From Pedobacter antarcticus (GTDB taxonomy: Bacteria > Bacteroidota > Bacteroidia > Sphingobacteriales > Sphingobacteriaceae), in assembly GCF_900112985.1 (NCBI RefSeq), contig NZ_FONS01000011.1:57068-121067 (forward strand): a stretch of DNA of 64,000 nucleotides. Direction: 5' to 3'. The notes below the pieces were generated by a model. It saw nothing but the letters and a program-made list of their open reading frames with translations, was not told the origin of the DNA and searched no databases. Shown here in pieces: positions 17,542-26,829 of this stretch (the first letter of the stretch is position 1; the number at the start of each line of letters is the position of its first letter). The position numbers and the translations under genes are program-made.

Positions 17542-18125
17542 TATCTGGCTTGCTCAAATTCCTCTATTAAATGTTTTTGGTTCAGAATGAAATCGATATC
17601 ATCATAACCGTTTATCAGGCATGATTTCTTATAAGCATTGATTTCAAATTCTGCCTGGTCGCCTGTATCAGCTATAGTCACCGTTTGGTTTTCCAGATCA
17701 ACAGTAAGTTGTGTACCATGGCTCTGACCTACTTTTGTGAAAATCTTCGCCAAAAATTCATCGCTGACTTGTATCGGTAATAAACCGTTATTTAACGCAT
17801 TTCCTTTAAAGATGTCGGCAAAAAAACTGCTGATCACGACATCAAAGCCGGCATCCTGAATTGCCCAGGCCGCATGTTCACGACTGCTTCCGCAACCGAA
17901 ATTTTTACCCGCAACCAGAATCTGCCCTTTAAATTCCGGGTTGTTAAGCACGAAATCAGTTTTAAGCGTATTGTCGCCGTTGTAACGCCAGTCACGGAAT
18001 AAATTTTCACCAAAACCTTCACGGGTTGTAGCTTTTAGAAACCGAGCTGGAATAATCTGGTCGGTATCAATATTCTCTATGTTTAAAGGCACAATAGCCG
18101 ATGTTAGTTTCTCGAATTTTTTCAT
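17541..18125 (-). CDS. leuD: 3-isopropylmalate dehydratase small subunit
   Basis: Small subunit of isopropylmalate isomerase, partner of LeuC. The 194 residues carry the swivel-domain signatures DTDQIIPARFLK and GKNFGCGSSREHAAWAI. It lies 35 bases after leuC and overlaps the twin ABC gene by one base, so the three are co-translated. Confidence 0.98.
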   Translation of the reverse strand: MKKFEKLTSAIVPLNIENIDTDQIIPARFLKATTREGFGENLFRDWRYNGDNTLKTDFVLNNPEFKGQILVAGKNFGCGSSREHAAWAIQDAGFDVVISSFFADIFKGNALNNGLLPIQVSDEFLAKIFTKVGQSHGTQLTVDLENQTVTIADTGDQAEFEINAYKKSCLINGYDDIDFILNQKHLIEEFEQAR

Positions 18126-18160
18126 CAGTATATATAGAAATCGGATATTCCGTTCTTGTA

Positions 18161-19576
18161 TTAGTGGTTAACAGTATCTTTTAATAAGGTCCTCACATCT
18201 GTCACCTTTCCGGTAATTGCAGCAGCAGCAGCAGTAAGCGGACTGGCTAAAAAAGTACGCGAATCTGGTCCCTGTCTGCCTTCAAAGTTTCTGTTTGATG
18301 TCGAGACGCAATATTTACCGGCCGGAATTTTATCTTCATTCATACCCAGGCAGGCACTACATCCAGGTTCACGCAATTGAAAACCTGCGGCCTCAAATAT
18401 TTTGTCCAGACCTTCGGCAATTGCTTGTTGCTCGATCTGTTTGGAACCAGGAACAATCCAGACTGTGACGTTTTCAGCTTTTTGTCGGCCTTTCACAAAT
18501 TCGGCGACTTCTCGCAGGTCTTCCATTCTGGAATTAGTGCAGCTACCAATAAATACATAATCAATAGGTTTACCCACTAGTTCTGTGTCGCCGGTAATAC
18601 CCATATAATCCAGCGCTTTCTGGAAAGAAGCTTGTTCAGAAGAAACCTGATCGGCTGTCGCAGGAATATGTTCTGCGATACCCATACCCATACCAGGGTT
18701 GGTACCATAAGTAATCATAGGAGTGATATCCTCTGCATTAAATGAAAGCACGCTATCAAATTTTGCATCGGCATCACTGTATAACGTTTTCCAGTAAGCA
18801 AGAGACTCTTCCCATTGCGCTCCAGCAGGTGCAAATTCCCTGCCTTTAATGTAGTCAAATGTAATCTGGTCAGGGGCAATCAAACCGCCTCTTGCACCCA
18901 TTTCGATGCTCATATTACAAATGGTCATACGGGATTCCATGCTCAACGCTTCGATGGTAGAACCCGCATATTCAATAAAATAACCCGTACCACCGGCCGC
19001 GGAAATTTTTGAGATAATGTAAAGGATAATATCTTTTGCAGTCACACCGGTACCCAGCTCGCCATTTACCTCAATTTTCATGGTTTTTGGTTTCTGCTGC
19101 AACAGGCATTGCGTGGCAAAAACCTGCTCTACCTGAGAAGTGCCGATACCAAATGCAATCGCACCAAAAGCTCCGTGTGTAGAGGTATGGCTGTCACCGC
19201 AAACCATAGTTTTACCCGGTAGGGTAATGCCCAGCTCGGGACCAATAACGTGTACAATTCCCTGAAAAGGATGGCCCAAACCGTAAAGCTCAATGCCAAA
19301 TTCAGCACAGTTTTTGGTTAACATATCTACCTGATACCGGGACAGTTCTTCTTTAATCGGCAACAGCTGATTTAATGTAGGTACATTATGATCTGCAGTT
19401 GCTACAGTTTGTTGTGGACGGAAAACAGGTAATCCTCTTTTACGCAAGCCATCGAAAGCCTGTGGTGAGGTTACCTCATGGATCAGGTGGGTATCGATAT
19501 ATAAAATATCAGGAAATCCAACTTCACTTTTTACCACATGGGCATCCCAGATTTTTTCTACTAACGTTTTTGACAT
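18161..19576 (-). CDS. leuC: 3-isopropylmalate dehydratase large subunit
   Basis: Catalytic subunit of isopropylmalate isomerase, an aconitase-type enzyme with a [4Fe-4S] cluster held by Cys in GSCTNSR and in EPGCSACLGMN. VCGDSHTSTHGAFGA is the family signature. 471 residues, as usual. It follows ilvC after a 54-base gap holding a hairpin. Confidence 0.98.
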   Translation of the reverse strand: MSKTLVEKIWDAHVVKSEVGFPDILYIDTHLIHEVTSPQAFDGLRKRGLPVFRPQQTVATADHNVPTLNQLLPIKEELSRYQVDMLTKNCAEFGIELYGLGHPFQGIVHVIGPELGITLPGKTMVCGDSHTSTHGAFGAIAFGIGTSQVEQVFATQCLLQQKPKTMKIEVNGELGTGVTAKDIILYIISKISAAGGTGYFIEYAGSTIEALSMESRMTICNMSIEMGARGGLIAPDQITFDYIKGREFAPAGAQWEESLAYWKTLYSDADAKFDSVLSFNAEDITPMITYGTNPGMGMGIAEHIPATADQVSSEQASFQKALDYMGITGDTELVGKPIDYVFIGSCTNSRMEDLREVAEFVKGRQKAENVTVWIVPGSKQIEQQAIAEGLDKIFEAAGFQLREPGCSACLGMNEDKIPAGKYCVSTSNRNFEGRQGPDSRTFLASPLTAAAAAITGKVTDVRTLLKDTVNH

Positions 19577-19594
19577 TTTTTATTAATTGTAAAT

Positions 19595-19618
19595 GGCCCT
19601 TGATTTAACACAAGGGCC
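19595..19618 (-). other. Intercistronic hairpin between ilvC and leuC
   Basis: Perfect 8-bp stem (GGCCCTTG and CAAGGGCC) around an 8-base loop in the gap between ilvC and leuC. On the transcribed minus strand the T-tract after it is poor (ATTTACAATT), while the better T-run is on the plus strand, where no gene needs it. More likely a partial terminator, a processing site or an mRNA 3'-end stabiliser that sets ilv against leu expression. Confidence 0.5.
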
Positions 19619-19630
19619 GTTTTTATATTA

Positions 19631-21112
19631 TTAGGCAGTTTTTATAGATTTCATTGCTGTCATAGCCTTTCTTAATTCAGCACCGACTATTTCTACATGA
19701 TGCGTACGGATGGCTTCATTCACTGCGATTAAAGTTCTGTTGTCGACAGCTCCGTCTTTACCTTCGTTGAAGTTCTTACCAACCAGGTCGGTATCGATTC
19801 TGGTCATGAAGTCTGCCAATAAAGGTTTACATGCATGGTCAAATAAATAACAGCCGTATTCAGCAGTATCAGAGATCACGCGGTTCATTTCAAATAATTT
19901 TTTGCGGGCAATAGTATTTGCAATTAATGGCGTCTCGTGCAGAGATTCATAATAAGCAGATTCAGGTTTAATTCCTGCTTCGACCATAGTTTCAAAAGCA
20001 AGTTCAACTCCTGCTCTTACGAAAGCAACCATTAATGTATAGTTATCAAAATATTCCTGCTCACCGATTTTAACGTTACCTGCAGGTGTTTTCTCGAAAC
20101 CAGTTTCACCGGTTGCAGCACGCCAGGCCAGTAAGTTCTTATCACCTGCAGCCCAATCCTCCATCATGATGCGGCTGAATTCTCCGCTCATGATATCGTC
20201 CTGGTGCTTTTCAAATAAAGGACGCATGATCGTTTTAAGTTCTTCTGAAATCTCAAAAGCTTTAAGCTTGGCAATATTGCTTAATCTGTCCATCATTGCA
20301 GTGATACCACCTTGTTTTAAGGCTTCAGTAATTACTTCAACGCCATATTGAACAAGCTTTGAAGCATAACCAGGCTCGATTCCTTTTTCTACCATTTTAT
20401 CGAAAGAAAGGATAGAACCAGTTTGCAGTAATCCGCAAAGGATTGTCTGCTCGCCCATCAGATCTGATTTTACTTCAGCTACAAAAGAAGATCTTAAGAC
20501 ACCCGCTTTGTGACCGCCAGTTCCAACGCAATATGCTTTTGCCTGTAATAAACCTTTTCCTTCAGGATCATTTTCCGGGTGTACTGCGATTAGGGTAGGT
20601 ACTCCGAAACCTCTGACATATTCTGCTCTTACTTCACTTCCCGGACATTTAGGAGCAACCATGATCACCGTAATATCTTTACGGACCTGCATGCCTTCTT
20701 CCACAATATTAAAACCATGTGAGTACAATAAAGTAGCACCTTGTTTCATCAAAGGCATAATTGCATTGACAACTGCTGTATGTTGTTTATCGGGAGTTAG
20801 ATTTACCACTACATCTGCATTAGGAATCAGCTCTTCATATGTACCAACATTAAAGTTGTTTTCTGTCGCATTTTTCCAGGAATCTCTTTTGCCTTCAATC
20901 GCTTCTTTGCGTAAAGTATAAGAAACATCTAAACCGCTATCTCTTAAATTTAAACCCTGATTTAAGCCTTGTGCTCCGCAACCTACGATAACTAGTTTCT
21001 TTCCTTTCAGTGCATTTACGCCATCCAGAAATTCGGAACTATCCATGAAATCGCATACACCAAGCTGGTTTAATTTTTCTCTAAGAGGTAGTGTGTTAAA
21101 ATAATTTGACAT
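19631..21112 (-). CDS. ilvC: Ketol-acid reductoisomerase, class II (long form)
   Basis: Isomerises and reduces 2-acetolactate or 2-aceto-2-hydroxybutyrate for valine, leucine and isoleucine. Rossmann motif VGCGAQGLNQGLNLRDSG. The 493 residues (about 330 in class I) place it with the long, class II, duplicated-knot enzymes, as in E. coli. It lies 34 bases after the DinB-like gene. Confidence 0.97.
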   Translation of the reverse strand: MSNYFNTLPLREKLNQLGVCDFMDSSEFLDGVNALKGKKLVIVGCGAQGLNQGLNLRDSGLDVSYTLRKEAIEGKRDSWKNATENNFNVGTYEELIPNADVVVNLTPDKQHTAVVNAIMPLMKQGATLLYSHGFNIVEEGMQVRKDITVIMVAPKCPGSEVRAEYVRGFGVPTLIAVHPENDPEGKGLLQAKAYCVGTGGHKAGVLRSSFVAEVKSDLMGEQTILCGLLQTGSILSFDKMVEKGIEPGYASKLVQYGVEVITEALKQGGITAMMDRLSNIAKLKAFEISEELKTIMRPLFEKHQDDIMSGEFSRIMMEDWAAGDKNLLAWRAATGETGFEKTPAGNVKIGEQEYFDNYTLMVAFVRAGVELAFETMVEAGIKPESAYYESLHETPLIANTIARKKLFEMNRVISDTAEYGCYLFDHACKPLLADFMTRIDTDLVGKNFNEGKDGAVDNRTLIAVNEAIRTHHVEIVGAELRKAMTAMKSIKTA

Positions 21113-21146
21113 CGTTTTATTGGTTTATTGTTTAAGGTTCTTATTG

Positions 21147-21623
21147 TTATAGTTTGTTATTTAATACTTTCTGAATTGAGGAGGCGCAACCATAATGAAA
21201 GGCATCATGAACCGGGAAAAACTGCACTGCTTCTACTGTATTGTTTAAGGTAACCCCATAACTGGTCGTCGTCACATTGTAGCTTTCAAATACCTCATTT
21301 TTGAGGTCATGTTCCAATACGTCAATAGTGCTCAACATCAATTCTTTTAAAGTGTCAATTTCCCGGACTTCAATGAATCTTTCTGGTTTTGTACCTTTTT
21401 GATAGGCTAACAGGTATGAAGGATCAATCCGGGGCTCAAGACCGGCAAGCTTATAGCAAAGTATCTGCTGACTTGCAATGATATGCCCGAAATTCCAGAT
21501 CATATTGTTATTAAAACCGGCAGGTACCTGATTTAACTCCTCTACAGTTGACCTGTCAATAAGCTGAATAAAGTTTTTTCTGGTTTGTCTGATGGTTTTT
21601 AATAGGTTTTCCAATTTCTTCAA
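21147..21623 (-). CDS. DinB-superfamily four-helix-bundle protein
   Basis: 158 residues, all helical, with the DinB layout: N-terminal TRKNFIQLIDRSTVEELNQVPAGFNNNMIWNFGHIIASQQ, then a later HDAFHYG carrying a histidine. The metal-binding histidines of the fold are at HIIASQQ and near HDAFHYG. DinB proteins are metal-dependent; some act as bacillithiol or mycothiol transferases. Substrate unknown. It lies inside the ilv operon between ilvN and ilvC, 26 and 34 bases from them, so it is co-transcribed with the pathway. Confidence 0.82.
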   Translation of the reverse strand: MKKLENLLKTIRQTRKNFIQLIDRSTVEELNQVPAGFNNNMIWNFGHIIASQQILCYKLAGLEPRIDPSYLLAYQKGTKPERFIEVREIDTLKELMLSTIDVLEHDLKNEVFESYNVTTTSYGVTLNNTVEAVQFFPVHDAFHYGCASSIQKVLNNKL

Positions 21624-21649
21624 AGCTTTAAATAAATGTCCGGAGACGT

Positions 21650-22252
21650 TTACATGGTAAATACATTTTTTGGTTGGTCAAGGAATTCATTTTCTATCAC
21701 TTCCTGACCTGGTTCCATGCGCTCAAATTCTCTGAGTTTGCTGTTAAAGCCCTCACTGTCCTTGATAATGGCAACCCTTGCACTGCGGACGAATTCAATT
21801 AGCCCGTAAGGTTGAAGAACCTGAATCAACTTATCTGTTTCCTGACGGTGACCAGTAGTCTCAAAGACAGTATAATCTTTACGGATCACAACAGCTCTTG
21901 CCCCATTTTCGCGCAGAAGTCTTTCTACTACTACTTTTTCCACAATAGTTTCAGTCGGAACTTTATAAAGTGCAAGTTCTTGCCAGATAATATCTTCATT
22001 GGTATTATAGTATACTTTTAATACCTCTACTTGTTTTTCAATCTGACGTGCAAGTTTTCGAACCACTTCTTCTGTTTCAGTGATCAGAATGTTGAAACGA
22101 TGGATATGTTCGATCTCAGACGGAGAGACGTTCAAACTTTCTATATTGATCTTTCTTCTTGAAAAGATAATAGCGATCCGGTTCAGGATACCGATCTGAT
22201 TCTCTGTATATACCGTTATGGTAAATTCCTGTTGTTCGGTTGAATTACTCAT
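21650..22252 (-). CDS. ilvN: Acetolactate synthase small (regulatory) subunit
   Basis: Regulatory subunit that mediates valine feedback on IlvB. The 200 residues hold an N-terminal ACT domain (TVYTENQIGILNRIAIIFSR, with NIESLNVSPSE) and a C-terminal ALS_ss_C domain. It starts 8 bases after the ilvB stop, a tight pair. The length is slightly above the 160-residue short forms. Confidence 0.96.
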   Translation of the reverse strand: MSNSTEQQEFTITVYTENQIGILNRIAIIFSRRKINIESLNVSPSEIEHIHRFNILITETEEVVRKLARQIEKQVEVLKVYYNTNEDIIWQELALYKVPTETIVEKVVVERLLRENGARAVVIRKDYTVFETTGHRQETDKLIQVLQPYGLIEFVRSARVAIIKDSEGFNSKLREFERMEPGQEVIENEFLDQPKNVFTM

Positions 22253-22260
22253 TTTCTTTA

Positions 22261-23997
22261 TTATTTAAGTCTGATTTCACTTACACTGCATCCTTGTGGT
22301 ACCATTGGAAACACGTTGTGTTCCTTGCTTACCATTACTTCCAGCAGGTAAGAACCGTCATGATTAAGCATCGTCTCGAGTGCCTGAACAAGGGTTTCCC
22401 TTGCTGTTACCTTCTGACCGGATATATAATAAGACTCAGCAAGTTTTACAAAATCAGGGCTGGTGATATCTACAAACGAATAACGTTTATCATTAAACAG
22501 CTGCTGCCATTGACGAACCATTCCCAGGAACTGATTATTCAGAATCAGGATTTTAACATTTACACCAAATTGCATAATTGTGCCCAGCTCCTGTAACGTC
22601 ATCTGGAAACCACCGTCGCCGATTACCGCAATAACTTGTCTGTGCGGAGCACCGATCTTTGCACCAATTGCTGCTGGTAAACCAAATCCCATAGTACCCA
22701 GGCCACCGCTGGTTACACTTAAGCGGGTTGTGTTCAGTTTGCCGTACCGGCAGGCTACCATCTGGTGTTGACCGACGTCGCTTACGATTACCGCTTCACC
22801 TTTAGTCAGAATATTAAGCTGATTAATAACCTCTCCCATAGTTAATTCCCCTGAGGCCGGTTCCAGTTCTTTACGGATCAGTTCTTCTTCTTCTATTTTT
22901 GCAAATGCATTGAATTCTGCGAGCCAGCTATCATGGGTTTTTTCGTTAATAAGGCTGGTCAGTAAAGGAAGCGTCTCTTTACAGTCGCCCCATACCGGAA
23001 CATCAGCTTTGACGTTTTTGTCAATTTCAGCAGGATCAATATCCAGATGAATAACTTTGGCTTGTGTCGCATATTTATCCAGTCTTCCGGTTACCCTATC
23101 ATCAAAACGCATCCCGACTGCAATTAATACATCGCATGAATTCGTTTGTACATTGGGGCCATAATTGCCATGCATACCTAGCATTCCAACATTCAAAGGG
23201 TGATCTGTAGGAATCGCGCCAGCACCAAGTATAGTCCACGCAGCTGGGATTCCAGATTTCTCCACGAAGGCTTTAAACTCCTGTTCAGCATTCCCAAGCA
23301 GTACACCCTGACCGAATAAGATGAAAGGTTTTTTAGCTTCGTTAATTAAAGCAGCAGCTTGTTCGACATATGTTTTCCTGATAATAGGTTTAGGACGGTA
23401 ACTGCGGATATGGTTACAAGGTACATAGCCTTCGTAATCAAATAGTTGAATCTGTGCATTTTTAGTAATATCAATCAGAACCGGTCCTGGTCTGCCACTT
23501 CTGGCTATATAAAAAGCTTTAGCTAAAGCGGCAGGAATTTCATTAGCATCTGTTACCTGGTAATTCCATTTGGTTACAGGTGTGGTTATATTGATCACAT
23601 CTGTCTCCTGAAAAGCATCTGTACCCAGCAGGTGTGCAAATACCTGTCCTGTAATACAGACCAGTGGTGTGCTGTCTATCTGCGCATCTGCGAGACCCGT
23701 AACCAGGTTGGTTGCACCCGGTCCGCTGGTTGCAAATACAACACCCACTTTACCAGAAGTGCGCGCAAAACCTTGAGCAGCATGAGTTGCACCTTGTTCA
23801 TGTCTGACAAGAATATGGTTTAACTTTTCTTTGTAATCATAAATCGCATCATAAATAGGCATAATTGCACCGCCCGGATATCCGAATATAGTTTCGGTAC
23901 CCTCGGCAATTAAGCCTTCCAGCAACGCAACAGATCCTGAAACCCGCGTGGTTTTTTTTGGTTCAGCTACTGCCAATGCTTCCTCTTGTGTATCCAT
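22261..23997 (-). CDS. ilvB: Acetolactate synthase large (catalytic) subunit
   Basis: ThDP/FAD enzyme that makes acetolactate from pyruvate, or acetohydroxybutyrate from pyruvate and 2-oxobutyrate. The catalytic glutamate is in VRHEQGATHAAQGFAR, and the ThDP-binding motif is GDGGFQMTLQEL with the following NNQFLGMVRQWQ. 578 residues, as expected. It lies 26 bases after ilvD and just before ilvN. Confidence 0.98.
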   Translation of the reverse strand: MDTQEEALAVAEPKKTTRVSGSVALLEGLIAEGTETIFGYPGGAIMPIYDAIYDYKEKLNHILVRHEQGATHAAQGFARTSGKVGVVFATSGPGATNLVTGLADAQIDSTPLVCITGQVFAHLLGTDAFQETDVINITTPVTKWNYQVTDANEIPAALAKAFYIARSGRPGPVLIDITKNAQIQLFDYEGYVPCNHIRSYRPKPIIRKTYVEQAAALINEAKKPFILFGQGVLLGNAEQEFKAFVEKSGIPAAWTILGAGAIPTDHPLNVGMLGMHGNYGPNVQTNSCDVLIAVGMRFDDRVTGRLDKYATQAKVIHLDIDPAEIDKNVKADVPVWGDCKETLPLLTSLINEKTHDSWLAEFNAFAKIEEEELIRKELEPASGELTMGEVINQLNILTKGEAVIVSDVGQHQMVACRYGKLNTTRLSVTSGGLGTMGFGLPAAIGAKIGAPHRQVIAVIGDGGFQMTLQELGTIMQFGVNVKILILNNQFLGMVRQWQQLFNDKRYSFVDITSPDFVKLAESYYISGQKVTARETLVQALETMLNHDGSYLLEVMVSKEHNVFPMVPQGCSVSEIRLK

Positions 23998-24023
23998 TTT
24001 ATTAGTTTTAGGGGTCTTGCTTA

Positions 24024-25724
24024 TTATTGTTCTGTATAGGCATCAGTAACACAGCCTTCACTGGCATTACTCACCTGTTTTAAATATTTATATAGTACAC
24101 CGCTTTTTACCGGAGGCGGCAGTTGTTTCCATACTGCACGGCGTGCCGCTAATTGTTCATCGGTGATATGCAATTCAATTTTATTATTTACCGCATCAAT
24201 GGTGATGATATCGTTGTCCTGAACCAGTCCGATATTTCCACCGTCCCATGCTTCGGGAGTGATATGACCAACGACAAAACCATGTGTTCCACCTGAAAAA
24301 CGACCGTCGGTAATTAGGGCTACAGATTTACCTAAGCCTGCACCGATAATAGCTGATGTGGGTTTGAGCATTTCGGGCATACCCGGAGCTCCTTTCGGAC
24401 CGACATTCGTAATAACTACTACGTCACCACGTTTAACCTTGCCGCTTTGAATACCAGCGATAAGGGATTGCTCGCCCTGAAAAACGCGTGCAGGGCCTTC
24501 AAATTTTTCACCTTCTTTACCGCTTATCTTTGCAACAGCACCTTTTTCAGCAAGGTTACCGTACAGCATTTGGAGGTGCCCGGTTGATTTAAGAGCTTGT
24601 TCAACTGGAAAAATTACCTTTTGAGTTTCAAAGTTCAGCTCTGGAACGTCGGCTACATTCTCTGCTAGAGTTTTACCGGTTACCGTCAGGCAGTCACCAT
24701 GGATCAGGCCTACTTTTAACAAATATTTCAGCACAGCCGGGATACCGCCTATTTCATGAACATCTTCCATCAGATACTGGCCACTTGGTTTAAGGTCGGC
24801 GAGTACTGGAGTCTGATCACTGATGCGTTGGAAATCATCTAGTTTTAAAGATAGCCCGACCGATTTAGCCATTGCAATTAAATGCAGAACGGCATTGGTA
24901 GAACCACCCAGAATCATCACAGTAACAATAGCATTATGAAATGCTTTATCAGTCATGATATCGGAAGGAAGGATGTTTTTCTCAAGCAAATTACGAATAG
25001 CTTTTCCTGCTGCTGCGCACTCATTTTTCTTTTCGTCGCTCAAAGCAGGGTAGGAAGAACTATAAGGTAAGCTCATGCCAAGAGCTTCAATAGCAGAAGC
25101 CATGGTATTTGCAGTGTACATACCACCACATGCACCCGCACCAGGACAAGTATGTTTAATAATTCCCTGGTAATCTTCTTCTGATAAATTCCCGGCAAGC
25201 TTTTCACCCAGGGCTTCAAAAGCAGATACGATATTAAGCGATTTACCTTTGTAATTTCCCGAATGGATACTTCCGCCATAGACCATGATAGAGGGTCTGT
25301 TCAGACGTCCCATAGCCATGATTGAACCTGGCATGTTTTTATCGCATCCAGGGATTGTAATTAGCCCGTCGTAATATTGTCCGCCACAGATAGTTTCAAT
25401 AGAATCTGCAATCACATCTCTGGATACCAGAGAATAGCGCATACCATCTGTACCATTTGACATCCCATCGCTCACGCCTATTGTACCAAAAGTTAAGCCC
25501 ACCATATCGTTTTTCCATACACCATCTTTTACGATTTTAGCAAGGTCATTCAAATGCATGTTACAGGTATTTCCGTCATAGCCCATACTGGCAATCCCGA
25601 CTTGTGCCTTATGCATGTCTTCGGAGGTTAAACCAATACCATAGAGCATGGCCTGAGCACCCGGTTGTGTCGGATCCTGGGTAAATACTTTACTGTAGCG
25701 GTTGAGTTCTGGTTGTTGTGACAT
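24024..25724 (-). CDS. ilvD: Dihydroxy-acid dehydratase
   Basis: Fe-S enzyme that dehydrates 2,3-dihydroxy acids to the 2-oxo acids of valine and isoleucine. Cluster cysteines are in GNTCNMHL, GCDKNMPG and CPGAGACGGMYTANTM. At 566 residues it matches the family. It follows ilvE by 12 bases. Confidence 0.98.
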   Translation of the reverse strand: MSQQPELNRYSKVFTQDPTQPGAQAMLYGIGLTSEDMHKAQVGIASMGYDGNTCNMHLNDLAKIVKDGVWKNDMVGLTFGTIGVSDGMSNGTDGMRYSLVSRDVIADSIETICGGQYYDGLITIPGCDKNMPGSIMAMGRLNRPSIMVYGGSIHSGNYKGKSLNIVSAFEALGEKLAGNLSEEDYQGIIKHTCPGAGACGGMYTANTMASAIEALGMSLPYSSSYPALSDEKKNECAAAGKAIRNLLEKNILPSDIMTDKAFHNAIVTVMILGGSTNAVLHLIAMAKSVGLSLKLDDFQRISDQTPVLADLKPSGQYLMEDVHEIGGIPAVLKYLLKVGLIHGDCLTVTGKTLAENVADVPELNFETQKVIFPVEQALKSTGHLQMLYGNLAEKGAVAKISGKEGEKFEGPARVFQGEQSLIAGIQSGKVKRGDVVVITNVGPKGAPGMPEMLKPTSAIIGAGLGKSVALITDGRFSGGTHGFVVGHITPEAWDGGNIGLVQDNDIITIDAVNNKIELHITDEQLAARRAVWKQLPPPVKSGVLYKYLKQVSNASEGCVTDAYTEQ

Positions 25725-25736
25725 TTAATTTTTAGG

Positions 25737-26627
25737 TTAGATAATAACTTCGTAGTTCTGTTTTTCTAATACCAGTGCTTTATAAGTACGCTGGATAGTT
25801 GCGCCGATAGTTTCTGTCCACAGGGAAGGGAAAACGGTCTCATCGATAGATGCTATTCCTGCAATTTCTGCTGCTGTACCACAGAAAAAGGCACTGTCTG
25901 CTGCTTTCAGTTCATCTACAGTAATTTGTTTTTCAATACATTCAATATCCAGTGTTTTACACAGGCGTATAACTGTCGTTCTGGTTATACCCGGAAGGAT
26001 ATGTCCTAACGCAGGTGTATATAGTTTACCGTTCTTTTCAATAAAAATATTGGCTCCGGATGCTTCAGCTACATGGCCGTTCATATCCAGCAGGATAGCT
26101 TCATCAAAACCCTTTGCTTTAGCTTCTGTTGTAGCCAGGATGGAGTTGATATAATGTCCGCTTGCTTTAGCTTCAATATGTGTTGATTTAGGGTTTGGGC
26201 GCTGATAAGATGAGATACAGGCTTTTTGTAAGGTACAGCCCAGATATGCGCCCCATTCCCATGCACAGATAAGAATAGATACTTCTGCTCCCGGACTAAG
26301 AGTCATGTGCGGGCCACAATATACCAGCGGGCGGATATACGCATCCTTAAAATTATTTTTCTCCAGCAATTTATAGGTTTGCCTGATTAGATCATCTACC
26401 TCGTAAGGAAAAGGGATGTGCATCAATTCTGCAGAGCGCTTCAGACGCTCATAATGCTCTCTAGCCTTAAATATGCGGGTACCATTATGCGTATGATACG
26501 ATTTAATTCCCTCAAAGACGGCATAGCCATAATGAAGTGACTGACTGTACAGATCTGTGCTGGCTTCGCTGGCCTTTACAAACTTACCGTTTAAATAAAG
26601 GAATGTGTTGGCGTCGTAGTATTGCAT
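25737..26627 (-). CDS. ilvE: Branched-chain amino acid aminotransferase
   Basis: PLP class IV transaminase, final step for Leu, Ile and Val. The 296 residues begin at ATG 26627 (MQYYDANTFLYLNGKFV); a longer frame reaching 26729 would run through the attenuator terminator and is rejected. SLHYGYAVFEGIKSY, the catalytic lysine in IEAKASGHYINS and EASGANIFIEK are the family signatures. It is the first gene of the operon, 36 bases after the terminator stem of the leader. Confidence 0.97.
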   Translation of the reverse strand: MQYYDANTFLYLNGKFVKASEASTDLYSQSLHYGYAVFEGIKSYHTHNGTRIFKAREHYERLKRSAELMHIPFPYEVDDLIRQTYKLLEKNNFKDAYIRPLVYCGPHMTLSPGAEVSILICAWEWGAYLGCTLQKACISSYQRPNPKSTHIEAKASGHYINSILATTEAKAKGFDEAILLDMNGHVAEASGANIFIEKNGKLYTPALGHILPGITRTTVIRLCKTLDIECIEKQITVDELKAADSAFFCGTAAEIAGIASIDETVFPSLWTETIGATIQRTYKALVLEKQNYEVII

Positions 26628-26662
26628 TTTGGTTTGTTTTATTTCGTTCGGTATGATTGTAT

Positions 26663-26692
26663 TAAAAAAAGCGCCTCTTTCGAAGGCGCTTT
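26663..26692 (-). terminator. Attenuator terminator of the ilv leader
   Basis: AAGCGCCT and AGGCGCTT (26684-26691 and 26669-26676 on the minus strand) form an 8-9 bp GC-rich stem with a 7-base loop, followed on the minus strand by a run of seven T. It lies between the leader ORF and ilvE, exactly where an attenuator terminator should be. The 5' arm AGCGCC can alternatively pair with GGCGCT at 26722-26727. Confidence 0.9.
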
Positions 26693-26712
26693 CTGATCTA
26701 TTTTTTAAATAT

Positions 26713-26799
26713 TCATTGTGCAGCGCCACACTTCCTGGGAATCACTAGTAGATTCAGGATAATAATGACAATTAGCAGGACAATGAATAAGCTTAACAT
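26713..26799 (-). CDS. ilv leader peptide (branched-chain-rich attenuator peptide)
   Basis: 28-codon ORF (ATG 26799, TGA ending at 26713) upstream of ilvE. 16 of 28 residues are Leu, Ile or Val: 7 Leu, 6 Ile, 3 Val. FIVLLIVIIIL at residues 5-15 holds ten branched-chain residues in eleven, and the end is PRKCGAAQ. The peptide senses all three end products: if charged tRNA-Leu/Ile/Val is scarce, the ribosome stalls in this run. It could instead be a small membrane peptide, but the position between a promoter and a terminator before a branched-chain operon argues for a leader. Confidence 0.88.
   Translation of the reverse strand: MLSLFIVLLIVIIILNLLVIPRKCGAAQ
26722..26727 (-). promoter_or_regulatory. 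Antiterminator segment of the ilv attenuator
   Basis: On the minus strand GGCGCT, seven bases before the leader stop codon, is complementary to AGCGCC in the 5' arm of the terminator. A ribosome that reaches the stop covers it and the terminator forms; a ribosome stalled upstream frees it and an antiterminator can form. The pairing is short (6 bp core), so its strength must be tested. Confidence 0.6.
26734..26758 (-). other. Hairpin within the leader ORF
   Basis: On the minus strand CCTGAATC and GATTCCCAGG pair (one bulged base) around a 7-base loop, over leader codons about 14-22. It may act as the pause or protector structure of the attenuator, upstream of the antiterminator segment. Confidence 0.45.
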
Positions 26800-26829
26800 C
26801 TGTATTTCTTTTGCTGTTGGTTTGTAAAT

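Noticed and set aside
19595..19618. The ilvC-leuC hairpin as a full terminator
   Set aside because: On the transcribed strand the stem is followed by ATTTACAATT rather than a T-run, so full termination is unlikely.
26628..26729. A longer ilvE frame that starts at 26729 and adds 34 residues
   Set aside because: The extra part overlaps the attenuator terminator and the end of the leader ORF, and the residues before MQYYDAN do not look like an aminotransferase start.
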